A stretch of 37,689 nucleotides of DNA from an uncultured bacterium (GTDB taxonomy: Bacteria > Muiribacteriota > Ozemobacteria > Ozemobacterales > Ozemobacteraceae): assembly GCA_946407375.1 (NCBI GenBank), contig CAMJNS010000015.1, forward strand, positions 1 through 37,689, given 5' to 3'. Shown here piece by piece: positions 17,583 through 25,101 of this stretch (position 1 is the stretch's first letter; every line of letters begins with the position of its first letter). Below the pieces are notes generated by a model. It saw nothing but the letters and a program-made list of their open reading frames with translations, was not told the DNA's origin and made no database searches. The translations under genes were made by a program, and so were the position numbers.

Positions 17583-18008
17583 ATGATCATCGAAAAGGTT
17601 CCACAAGAAGAAATAGTTATGAACCTTTTTTCCACACGCTATTTAGATTCTGTGCGCAAAAAGACAGAAGAAATCGCACAGCAAATGGGGTTTGATGACG
17701 AACAAATCTTCGACCTGGCATTAGTAGTAGATGAAGCTTATGTAAACGCAATTGAACATGGTGCAGAAGGCAAGAAAGATACTGAGCTAGAAATCAAATT
17801 TCTAGTTTACGATGACAAACTAGAAATCTCTATAAAAGACCGTGGGCAGGGTTTCGACATGAACAAAGTTTCAGTGCCAACCAATCTTAAAAGCATATCA
17901 TCAACTAGAGGCCGAGGACTTGGCTTAATGAAACTTCTTACAGACGAATTTTTTATGGAATCAAAGCCTGGTTTTGGAACCACTGTCAGATTCAGCAAAT
18001 ATATTTAA
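17583..18008 (+). CDS. RsbW/SpoIIAB-like anti-sigma serine kinase (HATPase)
   Basis: Small GHKL-type ATPase of the anti-sigma-factor kinase family, which binds a sigma factor or phosphorylates an anti-anti-sigma protein. The N-box is VVDEAYVNAIEHG (Asn55), the G1 box IKDRGQGFD (near residues 84-92) and the G2 box RGRGLGLM (near 109-116). The 141-residue length fits a stand-alone kinase. No STAS-domain antagonist, phosphatase or sigma factor is adjacent, so its partners are elsewhere. The start is supported by GAGGGG at 17573-17578. Its 3' end overlaps the convergent aroA gene by 17 bases. Confidence 0.9.
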   Translation: MIIEKVPQEEIVMNLFSTRYLDSVRKKTEEIAQQMGFDDEQIFDLALVVDEAYVNAIEHGAEGKKDTELEIKFLVYDDKLEISIKDRGQGFDMNKVSVPTNLKSISSTRGRGLGLMKLLTDEFFMESKPGFGTTVRFSKYI

Positions 18009-19275
18009 AATATTCATAAAATTCATGAAAAGAAATATTCACAGAATCGCTACCCTTTATTTTCATTTTAACTTTTGAGCAATATTCAAGAATAGCGAAA
18101 CTCATAGCTAATCTATGGTCGTTAAAAGAGTCTAATTCAGCACTAATTATGGTATTTGGGCCAGTAATTTCATAACCATCACTCTTTTCAGAGCATTTTA
18201 TACCAGTTTTCTGTAACTGGCTTATTAAGCCACTTATTCGGTCGCTTTCTTTTACACGCAATTCTTGAGCGCCAGAAAGAGTAGACTTCCCTTTTGCAAA
18301 AGCCATTGCTATAGCTAGAATAGGCAATTCATCTATTAAAGAAGGTATTTCATCCGGAAGAATCTCTATTGCCTGCAAAGCCCTACCTTCAATAGATAAA
18401 TTACCGATAGGCTCCCATTTATCATCTATTATTTCTTCTTTAACAACAGCGCCCATTCTTTCCAAAACCCTTAAGAAACCTGTTCTTAAAGGATTTAACA
18501 GCATATTTTTGAAGGTTATTTTTTGCTTTGTAATAGCTGCCAACACTGCAAAATAGGCAGCACTACTTATGTCTCCAGGAATATTAAATTCTATTATTTT
18601 ATTTTGAGCTGAGAGTAAATCATTTGAATGAGTAGATTGCCACGCCTCAGGCTTGTAATGACTATTTTCAAAATTCAAATAATTAAGCAATCTTTCTGTG
18701 TGGTCACGACTTGCAATCTTTTCTATAACCTTTGTTTTGCATTGATTAGCTAATCCAGCAAACAAAATAGCTGATTTAACCTGGGCAGAGCCTGTTTCAT
18801 TAAAGAATTCTGTTGGTTTTGTTTTCCCATCTGATTCTAAATATATGGGAAGATGATCATTAGTGCTTTTTATTTTAACTCCCATTAAATCAGCTAATGG
18901 TCTTACAACCCTTTCCATAGGGCGTCTCGAAAGTGATTCATCGCCAATAAGTTTAAATTTGCCTTTAAGGTTACAAAGTATTCCGCAAAGCAAACGAGCT
19001 GTTGTTCCTGAATTCCCGCAATCTAAGGTTATTTCATTTTCAAAAGATTTGTTTTTTAATGGGCTTAAAAATGTAATTTCTCCACCATTTTCTTTTTTAA
19101 AGGAAACTTTCACCCCAAGCTGTTTAACAATATTCAAAGAGGTTAAAACATCTTTGCTGGTCGGTAGATTTGCTATTTTAATATCTTTATCTGTTAACAA
19201 AGACAGCAAGACCAGCCTGTGGGCAATAGATTTGTCCCCAGGAAAATTCAGTGTTGGTAGGTGGTTTGTAGTCAT
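17992..19275 (-). CDS. aroA: 3-phosphoshikimate 1-carboxyvinyltransferase (EPSP synthase)
   Basis: Sixth step of the shikimate pathway: joins phosphoenolpyruvate to shikimate-3-phosphate. Nearly every family motif is present: PGDKSIAHR, LDCGNSGTTARLLCG, DESLSRRPMERV, ASRDHTERLL, PGDISSAAYF, PSLIDELPILA, ELRVKESDRI and FNDHRLAM. At 427 residues the length is complete. The ATG at 19275 has only a close AAGG before it and no promoter is visible in the repeat-rich region upstream, so the start and expression signal are less clear than the function. The last 17 bases are shared antisense with the kinase gene at 17583-18008. No other aro gene is near. Confidence 0.96.
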   Translation of the reverse strand: MTTNHLPTLNFPGDKSIAHRLVLLSLLTDKDIKIANLPTSKDVLTSLNIVKQLGVKVSFKKENGGEITFLSPLKNKSFENEITLDCGNSGTTARLLCGILCNLKGKFKLIGDESLSRRPMERVVRPLADLMGVKIKSTNDHLPIYLESDGKTKPTEFFNETGSAQVKSAILFAGLANQCKTKVIEKIASRDHTERLLNYLNFENSHYKPEAWQSTHSNDLLSAQNKIIEFNIPGDISSAAYFAVLAAITKQKITFKNMLLNPLRTGFLRVLERMGAVVKEEIIDDKWEPIGNLSIEGRALQAIEILPDEIPSLIDELPILAIAMAFAKGKSTLSGAQELRVKESDRISGLISQLQKTGIKCSEKSDGYEITGPNTIISAELDSFNDHRLAMSFAILEYCSKVKMKIKGSDSVNISFHEFYEYFKYIC

Positions 19276-19316
19276 AACCTTAAGGGAACTGAAAACTGAG
19301 CTAAGCTACGCTTAGC

Positions 19317-19360
19317 GGTGTGATTGGTGTTGGGTGATTGGTGGTGATTGGTGGTGATTG
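19317..19360. repeat. Short tandem repeat (GTGATTGGTG)
   Basis: A 10-base unit GTGATTGGTG runs 2.7 times from 19334 to 19360, with degenerate TGATTGG/TGTTGGG heptamers just before it. It sits upstream of aroA, next to a 7-base stem hairpin (GCTAAGC-TAC-GCTTAGC, 19300-19316). Confidence 0.75.
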
Positions 19361-19396
19361 TCGCCAGCCAAGTTTGTAGTATAACCATTATTGAGG

Positions 19397-19575
19397 GAGG
19401 CTGTGCGAAAACTAATTTTAAGTTCAAATTAGGTTGTGCTAATTGGCTACACATTTGTCATAAAAAGTATAGCGTATGGGCTTTAGCCCTGAAAGCTATA
19501 CGTTTATGACAATGGGTAGGCAACAAACAAATAAATACTGATTTTTCATCAAATTACGAGTTTTAGCACAGCCTC
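19397..19575. mobile_element. MITE-like inverted-repeat element, 179 bp
   Basis: The left end GAGGCTGTGCGAAAACT (19397-19413) and the right end AGTTTTAGCACAGCCTC (19559-19575) are inverted repeats matching at 16 of 17 positions. Inside lies a second long hairpin: TTGTCATA... (19455-19473) pairs with 19495-19512 with one bulge, capped by GGGC-TTTA-GCCC (19478-19489). There is no coding potential. Terminal repeats of this length flanking a structured, non-coding core fit a miniature element mobilised by a transposase elsewhere. I saw no clear target-site duplication. This element makes up most of the 370-base gene-free stretch between aroA and iorB. Confidence 0.6.
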
Positions 19576-19588
19576 GGTAGTGAAGGTT

Positions 19589-19623
19589 TAATTCCTAAAT
19601 CCTCACTCCTAATTCTTAATTCA
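19589..19623. repeat. Five phased heptamers
   Basis: TAATTCC, TAAATCC, TCACTCC, TAATTCT and TAATTCA follow each other without gaps, a strict 7-base period. The style resembles the short tandemly repeated repetitive heptamers known from cyanobacteria. Confidence 0.75.
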
Positions 19624-19645
19624 ATGAGGCTAAAAGCCTCATTGA
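19621..19645 (-). terminator. Hairpin directly after iorB
   Basis: A perfect 11-base stem TCAATGAGGCT/AGCCTCATTGA with a 3-base loop, directly after the iorB stop codon. The position suits a terminator of the iorAB transcript, but no T-run follows on the minus strand, so it may instead stabilise the mRNA end. Confidence 0.5.
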
Positions 19646-20224
19646 CTATGCCATTGACCAGCCGGCGTCGAAAGCTTTAAGATTCAATTCCTGCAATTTC
19701 TGAGGAACCTTTTCTTTTATGCTTTCTTTCCAAAGATTAGAATCAATCATAGGAAGCTTGTGAGCAAGCACGCCAAGCAGAACTACATTAAGGCATTTCT
19801 GGTTTCCTAGCTGCATAGCTTTACCAACAGCATCAACACAGATGTTCTGAATAGAACTCTGGCTAAGAATATCTGGAATGTTTTCTGGATATTTTTCGCT
19901 ACCAGCAGAAACAGACATTGGAAGAATCTTTTGAGAGTTAGTTATTACTATTCCATCAGGCTTTAAGTATTCAGCCCATCTGATAGCTTCCAATTCTTCA
20001 AATGAAAGCACTATATCAGCTTCGCCTTTTCTAATAATAGGAGAAGCTATATTTTCACCAAATCTAACATGGCTTACAACACTACCGCCACGCTGAGCCA
20101 TTCCGTGAATTTCGGATTTCTTGACATCAAAACCAGCTTTCATTGCGCAGTCTGCAATTAAGTTACTGGCAAGCAATGTTCCCTGACCGCCGACACCGCA
20201 AAGTAAAATATTAGTAGTAGTCAT
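19646..20224 (-). CDS. iorB: Indolepyruvate:ferredoxin oxidoreductase, beta subunit
   Basis: Gamma-type domain subunit of the 2-oxoacid:ferredoxin oxidoreductase family, partner of IorA in oxidative decarboxylation of aryl pyruvates to aryl-acetyl-CoA with reduction of ferredoxin. It has the opening GVGGQGTLLASN, the EIHGMAQRGGSVVSHVR motif and LSFEELEAIRW. Length 192 is standard. Its ATG overlaps the iorA stop by one base (TAATG), so the subunits are translated together. A strong hairpin follows the stop codon. Function is assigned with confidence; the exact aromatic substrate preference is not visible. Confidence 0.95.
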   Translation of the reverse strand: MTTTNILLCGVGGQGTLLASNLIADCAMKAGFDVKKSEIHGMAQRGGSVVSHVRFGENIASPIIRKGEADIVLSFEELEAIRWAEYLKPDGIVITNSQKILPMSVSAGSEKYPENIPDILSQSSIQNICVDAVGKAMQLGNQKCLNVVLLGVLAHKLPMIDSNLWKESIKEKVPQKLQELNLKAFDAGWSMA

Positions 20225-22008
20225 TATTTAGCCTCCTCAGTAGCCTGTGTAATTGCACCCGGTCTGCAAACCTTTGCACAAAGTCCGCAATGAACACAAA
20301 GAGCATAGTTGATAACAGTCTTGCCATCTTCAGGATTGATTTCCAATGCTGGGCAACCAAGCTTCATACACATTCCGCACTTAACACATTTATCTCTGTT
20401 AATGCTGACTTTGAATGTTTTTGGTTTATAGCTCTTCAAGAGGAAGCAAGGACGTTTTGTAATAACAACGCTTGGATTCGGGTCTTCCAAAGCAGTTTTG
20501 ATGGTTTCTTCCAAACCCTTTAAATCAAAGGGGTCTACAGAATAAACGTGGTCTACTCCAAGAGCCTTACAAACAGCTTCGAGATTTACAGCTTTTGTTG
20601 GTTCACCTTTCAAAGTCTTACCACTTGCGGGATTCGGCTGATGACCAGTCATTGCAGTGATTGAGTTATCAAGAATTATAGTAAGATGGCGACCTTTGTT
20701 ATAAACAGTATCTAACAAGCCTGTCATACCAGAATGCATGAAGGTTGATTCGCCAATTACTGCAACAAGCTTGCCATGAATCTTTTCTTTCATAGCCTTT
20801 TCCATACCAAGAGCATTGGTAATAGAAGCACCCATACAAACTATTGTGTGCATTGCATTGTGTGGAGCAAGTGCACCAAGGCTATAGCAACCGATGTCGC
20901 CTGTTACAGTGCAGTTAAGCTTGCGAAGAGTATAGAAAACGCCACGATGTGGGCATCCTGGACACAAAACAGGAGGTCTTACTGGTATTTTTACGCCAGA
21001 AACAAGTTTTGCTGACTTAGGAGCTTCTTTGTCAGAAAATTCTTTTAAAGCTTCATAAACTATGTCAGGGTTCAATTCGCTACAGGCTGGGATTCTGTCT
21101 TTGCCAATGCAGTCAATGCCTAAAGCTCTAACAGCCATTTCAAGGAACGGGTCATTTTCTTCGACTACAACTACTTTTTCAACTGTTGAAGCAAACTTTT
21201 TGAATAATTCATTTGGGAAAGGCCAGCTCATTCCAACTTTTAAGAATGAAGCATTTGGGAAAGCTTCTTTTGCGTGCTGGTAGCTGATGCCAGATGCAAT
21301 AATACCAAGCTTTTTATCGCCAGCTTCTATTCTGTTAAATTCAGAATTATTGCTGAGTTTTTCTAATTTTGCTGTTCTTTCTTCAACTTTTTCATGAAGT
21401 TTCTTAGCAATAGCAGGAAGAACGCAGTATTTGCCCATATTTCGTTCAAATTCACGTTCTGGAGCTTTTTCTCTTTCGCCAAGTTCAACAACGCTTTCTG
21501 AATGAGAAACTCTTGTGGTAGTGCGAATTATAACAGGAGTATCATATTCTTCTGAAATTTTAACCGCAGCTTTAACCATATCTTTGGCTTCCTGGCTGTT
21601 TGAAGGTTCAAACATAGGCATTTTAGCCATTCTAGCATAGTTTCGGTTGTCTTGTTCGTTCTGAGAACTGTGAAGACCTGGGTCGTCAGCGGTAACTATA
21701 ACCAATGCAGCGTTAATTCCAGTATAAGAAGCTGTAAAGAATGGGTCAGCAGCAACATTTAAACCAACGTGTTTCTGAGCACAGATAGAACGAGCACCAG
21801 CATAGGCTGCACCAATAACGGTTTCCATAGCTGTCTTTTCATTAACAGCCCACTGTGCATCTACTTCGTCATAGGTTCCCAAGAACTCAAGAATTTCAGT
21901 GGATGGTGTTCCTGGATAAGCAGAAGCAAATCGAACGCCTGCTTCCCAAGCACCACGGGCAATAGCAGCATTTCCAGAGAGAAACGCCTTTTTACCTTTT
22001 TGGGTCAT
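20224..22008 (-). CDS. iorA: Indolepyruvate:ferredoxin oxidoreductase, alpha subunit
   Basis: Large subunit carrying thiamine diphosphate and iron-sulfur clusters; together with IorB it oxidises indolepyruvate and related aryl pyruvates in anaerobic aromatic amino-acid breakdown. The pyrimidine-binding half begins LSGNAAIARGAWEAGV and ASAYPGTPSTE. The diphosphate-binding half has GDIGCYSLGALAPHNAMHT, GESTFMHSGM and ILDNSITAMTGHQ. The C-terminal ~60 residues carry CVKCGMCMKLGCP and CVHCGLCAKVCRP for two clusters. The 594-residue length is typical. The start has AAGGAG seven bases upstream. A bare TATAAT on the minus strand (22054-22049) is a possible -10. It lies 76 bases downstream of the alcohol dehydrogenase gene on the same strand. 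Confidence 0.96.
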   Translation of the reverse strand: MTQKGKKAFLSGNAAIARGAWEAGVRFASAYPGTPSTEILEFLGTYDEVDAQWAVNEKTAMETVIGAAYAGARSICAQKHVGLNVAADPFFTASYTGINAALVIVTADDPGLHSSQNEQDNRNYARMAKMPMFEPSNSQEAKDMVKAAVKISEEYDTPVIIRTTTRVSHSESVVELGEREKAPEREFERNMGKYCVLPAIAKKLHEKVEERTAKLEKLSNNSEFNRIEAGDKKLGIIASGISYQHAKEAFPNASFLKVGMSWPFPNELFKKFASTVEKVVVVEENDPFLEMAVRALGIDCIGKDRIPACSELNPDIVYEALKEFSDKEAPKSAKLVSGVKIPVRPPVLCPGCPHRGVFYTLRKLNCTVTGDIGCYSLGALAPHNAMHTIVCMGASITNALGMEKAMKEKIHGKLVAVIGESTFMHSGMTGLLDTVYNKGRHLTIILDNSITAMTGHQPNPASGKTLKGEPTKAVNLEAVCKALGVDHVYSVDPFDLKGLEETIKTALEDPNPSVVITKRPCFLLKSYKPKTFKVSINRDKCVKCGMCMKLGCPALEINPEDGKTVINYALCVHCGLCAKVCRPGAITQATEEAK

Positions 22009-22084
22009 AAGACACTCCTTTTCCTTTTGGGTAGTTATTATTTCTAATATTATAAAATTCTTCTAACATTAAGATTACTATAGA

Positions 22085-23251
22085 TTAGTATGCTGCGTCA
22101 AAAATTGCTATAATATCTTCTTTTGATAAGGGTTCATAGCAACCTTTACAGCCTTTTTCTGCTTTTTCTGCCATTTTATCGAAATTAACCTTTTCTGTTA
22201 TTCCGACAGCTCTTAAATTTGAAGGTATATGCAAATCTTCAAACAAATATTTGCGTAAGGCTGCTACAGCTTTTTCAGCACATAACTTATCATTAGCTTC
22301 GTTTATAGCAAATACATTTCTTCCAAAATTAGCAAAATCAGCTATAGTATTTGGATTCTTTTTCATGCAGTGTTCCATCCAGACAGGTGTAAGGATAGCT
22401 AGACCTTCACCATGAGTAATATCATAGAATGCAGAAAGTTCGTGTTCCATAGGATGAACGCACCATTCAACAGCAGAACCAAGACTTACAAGACCATTTA
22501 TAGCCATTGAAGAACACCACATAAGATTTGCTCTAGCATCATAATTATCAGGTTCGTTATATGCTATAGGACCGTATTTTATCAAAGTTTTTAAAATAGC
22601 TTCACAGATATTTTTCTGAAAGTCATTACCTTTTACTGTGGTGAAATAGTTTTCGAAGGTATGACTCATAATGTCGGCTGTCCCTGCAGCAGTTTGCTTT
22701 TTGGAGACTGAGAAAGTATAAGATGGGTCTAGAATCGACATCTTTGGCTTTACACACTGATTACCTGTTCCCCATTTTTCATTCTTTGTTAAATCTGAAA
22801 TAACTGCGTAAGGATCCATTTCAGAACCAGTAGCAGCAAGGGTAAGAACTGTATAAATTGGAAGAGCTTTAGTCATTTTATTACCATCTAAGACTAAATC
22901 CCAAGGGTCGCCATCATAGCAAGCTCCAGCGGCAATAACCTTAGCAGCATCTATAGTAGAACCGCCACCTATCGCTAACAGCATGTCAATCTTGTTGGTT
23001 TTGCAAAGTTCAACACCTTTTCTAACAGATTCTATACGAGGATTAGGCTCTATTCCGGGTAATTCAAATATTTCTAAGCCTGATTTCTTGAGAATTTCAA
23101 CAGCCTTATCATATATGCCTATTTTTTTAATGCTGCCGCCGCCATACACCATTAAAACCTTTTTGCCGCTTTCCTTCAATTCTTCCAAATGAGAAAGCTG
23201 GTCTTTTCCGAAATGAATAATAGTTGGGATATTCCAGGTAAAATTATACAT
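22085..23251 (-). CDS. Iron-containing alcohol dehydrogenase (YqhD/BdhA-like)
   Basis: Cytosolic NAD(P)H-dependent group III alcohol dehydrogenase reducing aldehydes to alcohols. The nucleotide-binding motif is VYGGGS and GGGSTIDAAK; the metal ligands are in TADIMSHTFENYF (Asp, His), HPMEHELSAFYD and ITHGEGLA (His, His). A GTG further upstream (23266) is in frame, but GGAG lies inside the extra codons exactly five bases before the ATG at 23251, and homologues begin at the equivalent of YNFTWNIPT, so the later start is chosen (388 residues). The upstream region is an AT-rich divergent spacer shared with ftcD. Neighbouring iorAB suggests an amino-acid fermentation setting, but the physiological aldehyde is unknown. 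Confidence 0.93.
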   Translation of the reverse strand: MYNFTWNIPTIIHFGKDQLSHLEELKESGKKVLMVYGGGSIKKIGIYDKAVEILKKSGLEIFELPGIEPNPRIESVRKGVELCKTNKIDMLLAIGGGSTIDAAKVIAAGACYDGDPWDLVLDGNKMTKALPIYTVLTLAATGSEMDPYAVISDLTKNEKWGTGNQCVKPKMSILDPSYTFSVSKKQTAAGTADIMSHTFENYFTTVKGNDFQKNICEAILKTLIKYGPIAYNEPDNYDARANLMWCSSMAINGLVSLGSAVEWCVHPMEHELSAFYDITHGEGLAILTPVWMEHCMKKNPNTIADFANFGRNVFAINEANDKLCAEKAVAALRKYLFEDLHIPSNLRAVGITEKVNFDKMAEKAEKGCKGCYEPLSKEDIIAIFDAAY

Positions 23252-23362
23252 ATAGTCTCCAATCACACTTAAATATCTATAAATACAAAATCATATTATT
23301 ATATAAAAAGCAAATATATAATCATGCAAGATTGCTTTTCATCATTAGTAAATGAAAAAAAA

Positions 23363-23391
23363 TTGCGTTTGCCCCGATTGATTGGTATTAT
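23363..23391 (+). promoter_or_regulatory. Promoter of ftcD
   Basis: TTGCGT (23363-23368), a 17-base spacer and TATTAT (23386-23391) extended by TGG. The start near 23398 gives a leader of about 28 bases to the chosen ATG and rules out the in-frame upstream ATG at 23324. Confidence 0.5.
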
Positions 23392-23425
23392 TCTTTTTAT
23401 AGAATTTAGAAAAGGAATGAATTTC

Positions 23426-25045
23426 ATGAAAAAAATAATAGAATGTGTTCCTAATTTTTCTGAAGGTCGTGACCAAAAGGTTATAGATGCTATTTCTGAT
23501 GCAATAAAGTCAATTGATGGAGTGACTCTACTCAATGTAGACCCAGGGAAATCAACCAATAGAACTGTTTATACTTTTGTAGGCGATGAAAATTCAATAA
23601 TTGAAGCTGCTTTAGCCAGTGCAAAAGTAGCTTATAATCTTATAGATATGAGAAAACATCATGGCGAACACCCGAGAATTGGTGCCCTAGATGTTTGCCC
23701 CTTTGTTCCTGTAGCTAATGTTACAATGGAAGAATGTGTCGAAATCTCTAAAAAATTTGCTGAACGTGCAGCTAAAGAACTTGGTGTTCCAATGTATCTT
23801 TACGAACATTCGCAAACTCGTGATTACCGCAAAAAATTGCCCCAAATCAGAAAAGGCGAATATGAAGGGTTGGCAGAAAAAATTAAATTAGAAGAATGGA
23901 AACCAGATTACGGACCTGCTGAATTTGTTCCTTCTTGGGGTGCTACTGTTACTGGTGCTAGATTTTTCTTGTTAGCTTTTAATGTAAATATTTTGGGAAC
24001 AAGCAATCAAGCTCACAGAATAGCTTTGAATTTGCGTGAAATAGGCAGAGGACCAAATGAACCTGGTCGTTTTAAAGAATTAAAGGGCATAGGCTGGTAT
24101 GTTGATGAATACAATATGGCCCAATGTTCATTTAATCTAAATAATTACAATGTAACTTCTCTACATCAAGTTTTTGAAGCAGTAAAAGAAGAAGCAGCCC
24201 AAATAAAAGTTGCTGTTGCTGGTTCTGAAATAGTTGGCCTTGTTCCACTTGAACCAATGCTTAAAGCTGCTGAATACTACATTGAAAAAGAAAATCTTTT
24301 CATACTGGATGAAGCTCAAAAAATACAGCTAGTCATAGACAGACTGGGATTAAATTCTGTTTCACTCTTTAAACCAGAAGAAAGAATAATAGATTATAAA
24401 ATCAAAGAAGCTCCCAAAGAACCTCTTGCCACTATGTCTACCAGAAGCTTTATAGAATCTATAAATGCAAGAACATCTGCTCCTGGTGGTGGAAGTGCTT
24501 CGGCAGCAATTGCAGCAATAGGTGCTGGTCTTGGCTCTATGGTTGCAAAACTAACATATGGTGTTAGAAAATTTGAAGAACACGAAATGGCTTTACGCAA
24601 GGTAATACCTGTTCTTCACAAAGCAGCATTAGACTTGATTCCAATGATAGATGCAGATACTAATGCTTTCAATGATTTTGTTGAAGCATCGAGACTTCCT
24701 CAAAAAACAGATGCAGAAAAAGCAACAAGATTTGAAAAGATGCAAGCGGGCTTAAAAAAGGCTATTGAAGTTCCCTTAACCACAATGAAAATAGGTGATT
24801 CTGCCTGGGATGCTATGGTAGAAGCAGCAAAAATAGGCAATATTGCTTCCAAATCAGATATTCAAGTAGGTGCAAGAGCATTAGAACTAGGTATTTGGGG
24901 AGCTTGGAAAAACGTATTAATAAATATGAAAGATATTCAAGATTCTGAATTTGTTACTAAAATAACTAAAGAAGCAGATGAAATTAGGCTAAGAGCTGAA
25001 AATAAATCTAAAGAAATTCTTGAAATTCTTGAAAAGCGTAGTTGA
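23426..25045 (+). CDS. ftcD: Bifunctional glutamate formiminotransferase / formimidoyl-THF cyclodeaminase
   Basis: Transfers the formimino group of formiminoglutamate to tetrahydrofolate and then releases ammonia to give methenyl-THF, the last part of histidine breakdown. Residues 1-~300 are the transferase (ECVPNFSEGRD, HHGEHPRIGALDVCPFVPV near 78-95, FLLAFNVNILGT, LREIGRGPNEPGRF). Residues ~340-539 are the cyclodeaminase (SFIESINARTSAPGGGSASA, LTTMKIGDSAWD, NIASKSDIQVGARAL). The fusion is full length (539 residues, as in the animal enzyme). Of several in-frame ATGs, 23426 is best: AAAGGA lies 9-10 bases upstream, and translation begins MKKIIECVPNF as in homologues. Other hut genes are not in the window. 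Confidence 0.95.
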   Translation: MKKIIECVPNFSEGRDQKVIDAISDAIKSIDGVTLLNVDPGKSTNRTVYTFVGDENSIIEAALASAKVAYNLIDMRKHHGEHPRIGALDVCPFVPVANVTMEECVEISKKFAERAAKELGVPMYLYEHSQTRDYRKKLPQIRKGEYEGLAEKIKLEEWKPDYGPAEFVPSWGATVTGARFFLLAFNVNILGTSNQAHRIALNLREIGRGPNEPGRFKELKGIGWYVDEYNMAQCSFNLNNYNVTSLHQVFEAVKEEAAQIKVAVAGSEIVGLVPLEPMLKAAEYYIEKENLFILDEAQKIQLVIDRLGLNSVSLFKPEERIIDYKIKEAPKEPLATMSTRSFIESINARTSAPGGGSASAAIAAIGAGLGSMVAKLTYGVRKFEEHEMALRKVIPVLHKAALDLIPMIDADTNAFNDFVEASRLPQKTDAEKATRFEKMQAGLKKAIEVPLTTMKIGDSAWDAMVEAAKIGNIASKSDIQVGARALELGIWGAWKNVLINMKDIQDSEFVTKITKEADEIRLRAENKSKEILEILEKRS

Positions 25046-25070
25046 ATTAAATACTAAAAAACAATAAAAT
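25042..25070 (+). promoter_or_regulatory. Promoter of the PspA/AAA+ pair
   Basis: TTGAAT (25042-25047, overlapping the ftcD stop), a 17-base spacer and TAAAAT (25065-25070). The start near 25077 gives a leader of about 25 bases with AAGGAG. This lets the pair be expressed apart from ftcD. Confidence 0.55.
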
Positions 25071-25101
25071 AGTATCGAACAAATTTTAAGGAGTCTTACT
25101 T

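Noticed and set aside
18863..19315. A 150-codon plus-strand frame opposite aroA
   Set aside because: It lies antisense to highly conserved EPSP synthase motifs, with no ribosome site or recognisable domain.
19272..19454. A 60-codon minus-strand frame upstream of aroA
   Set aside because: It runs through the tandem repeat and the MITE-like end, has no ribosome site and a repeat-derived composition.
19317..19623. CRISPR array in the repeat-rich gap
   Set aside because: Repeats are 7-10 bases without unique spacers of regular length, and no cas gene is present.
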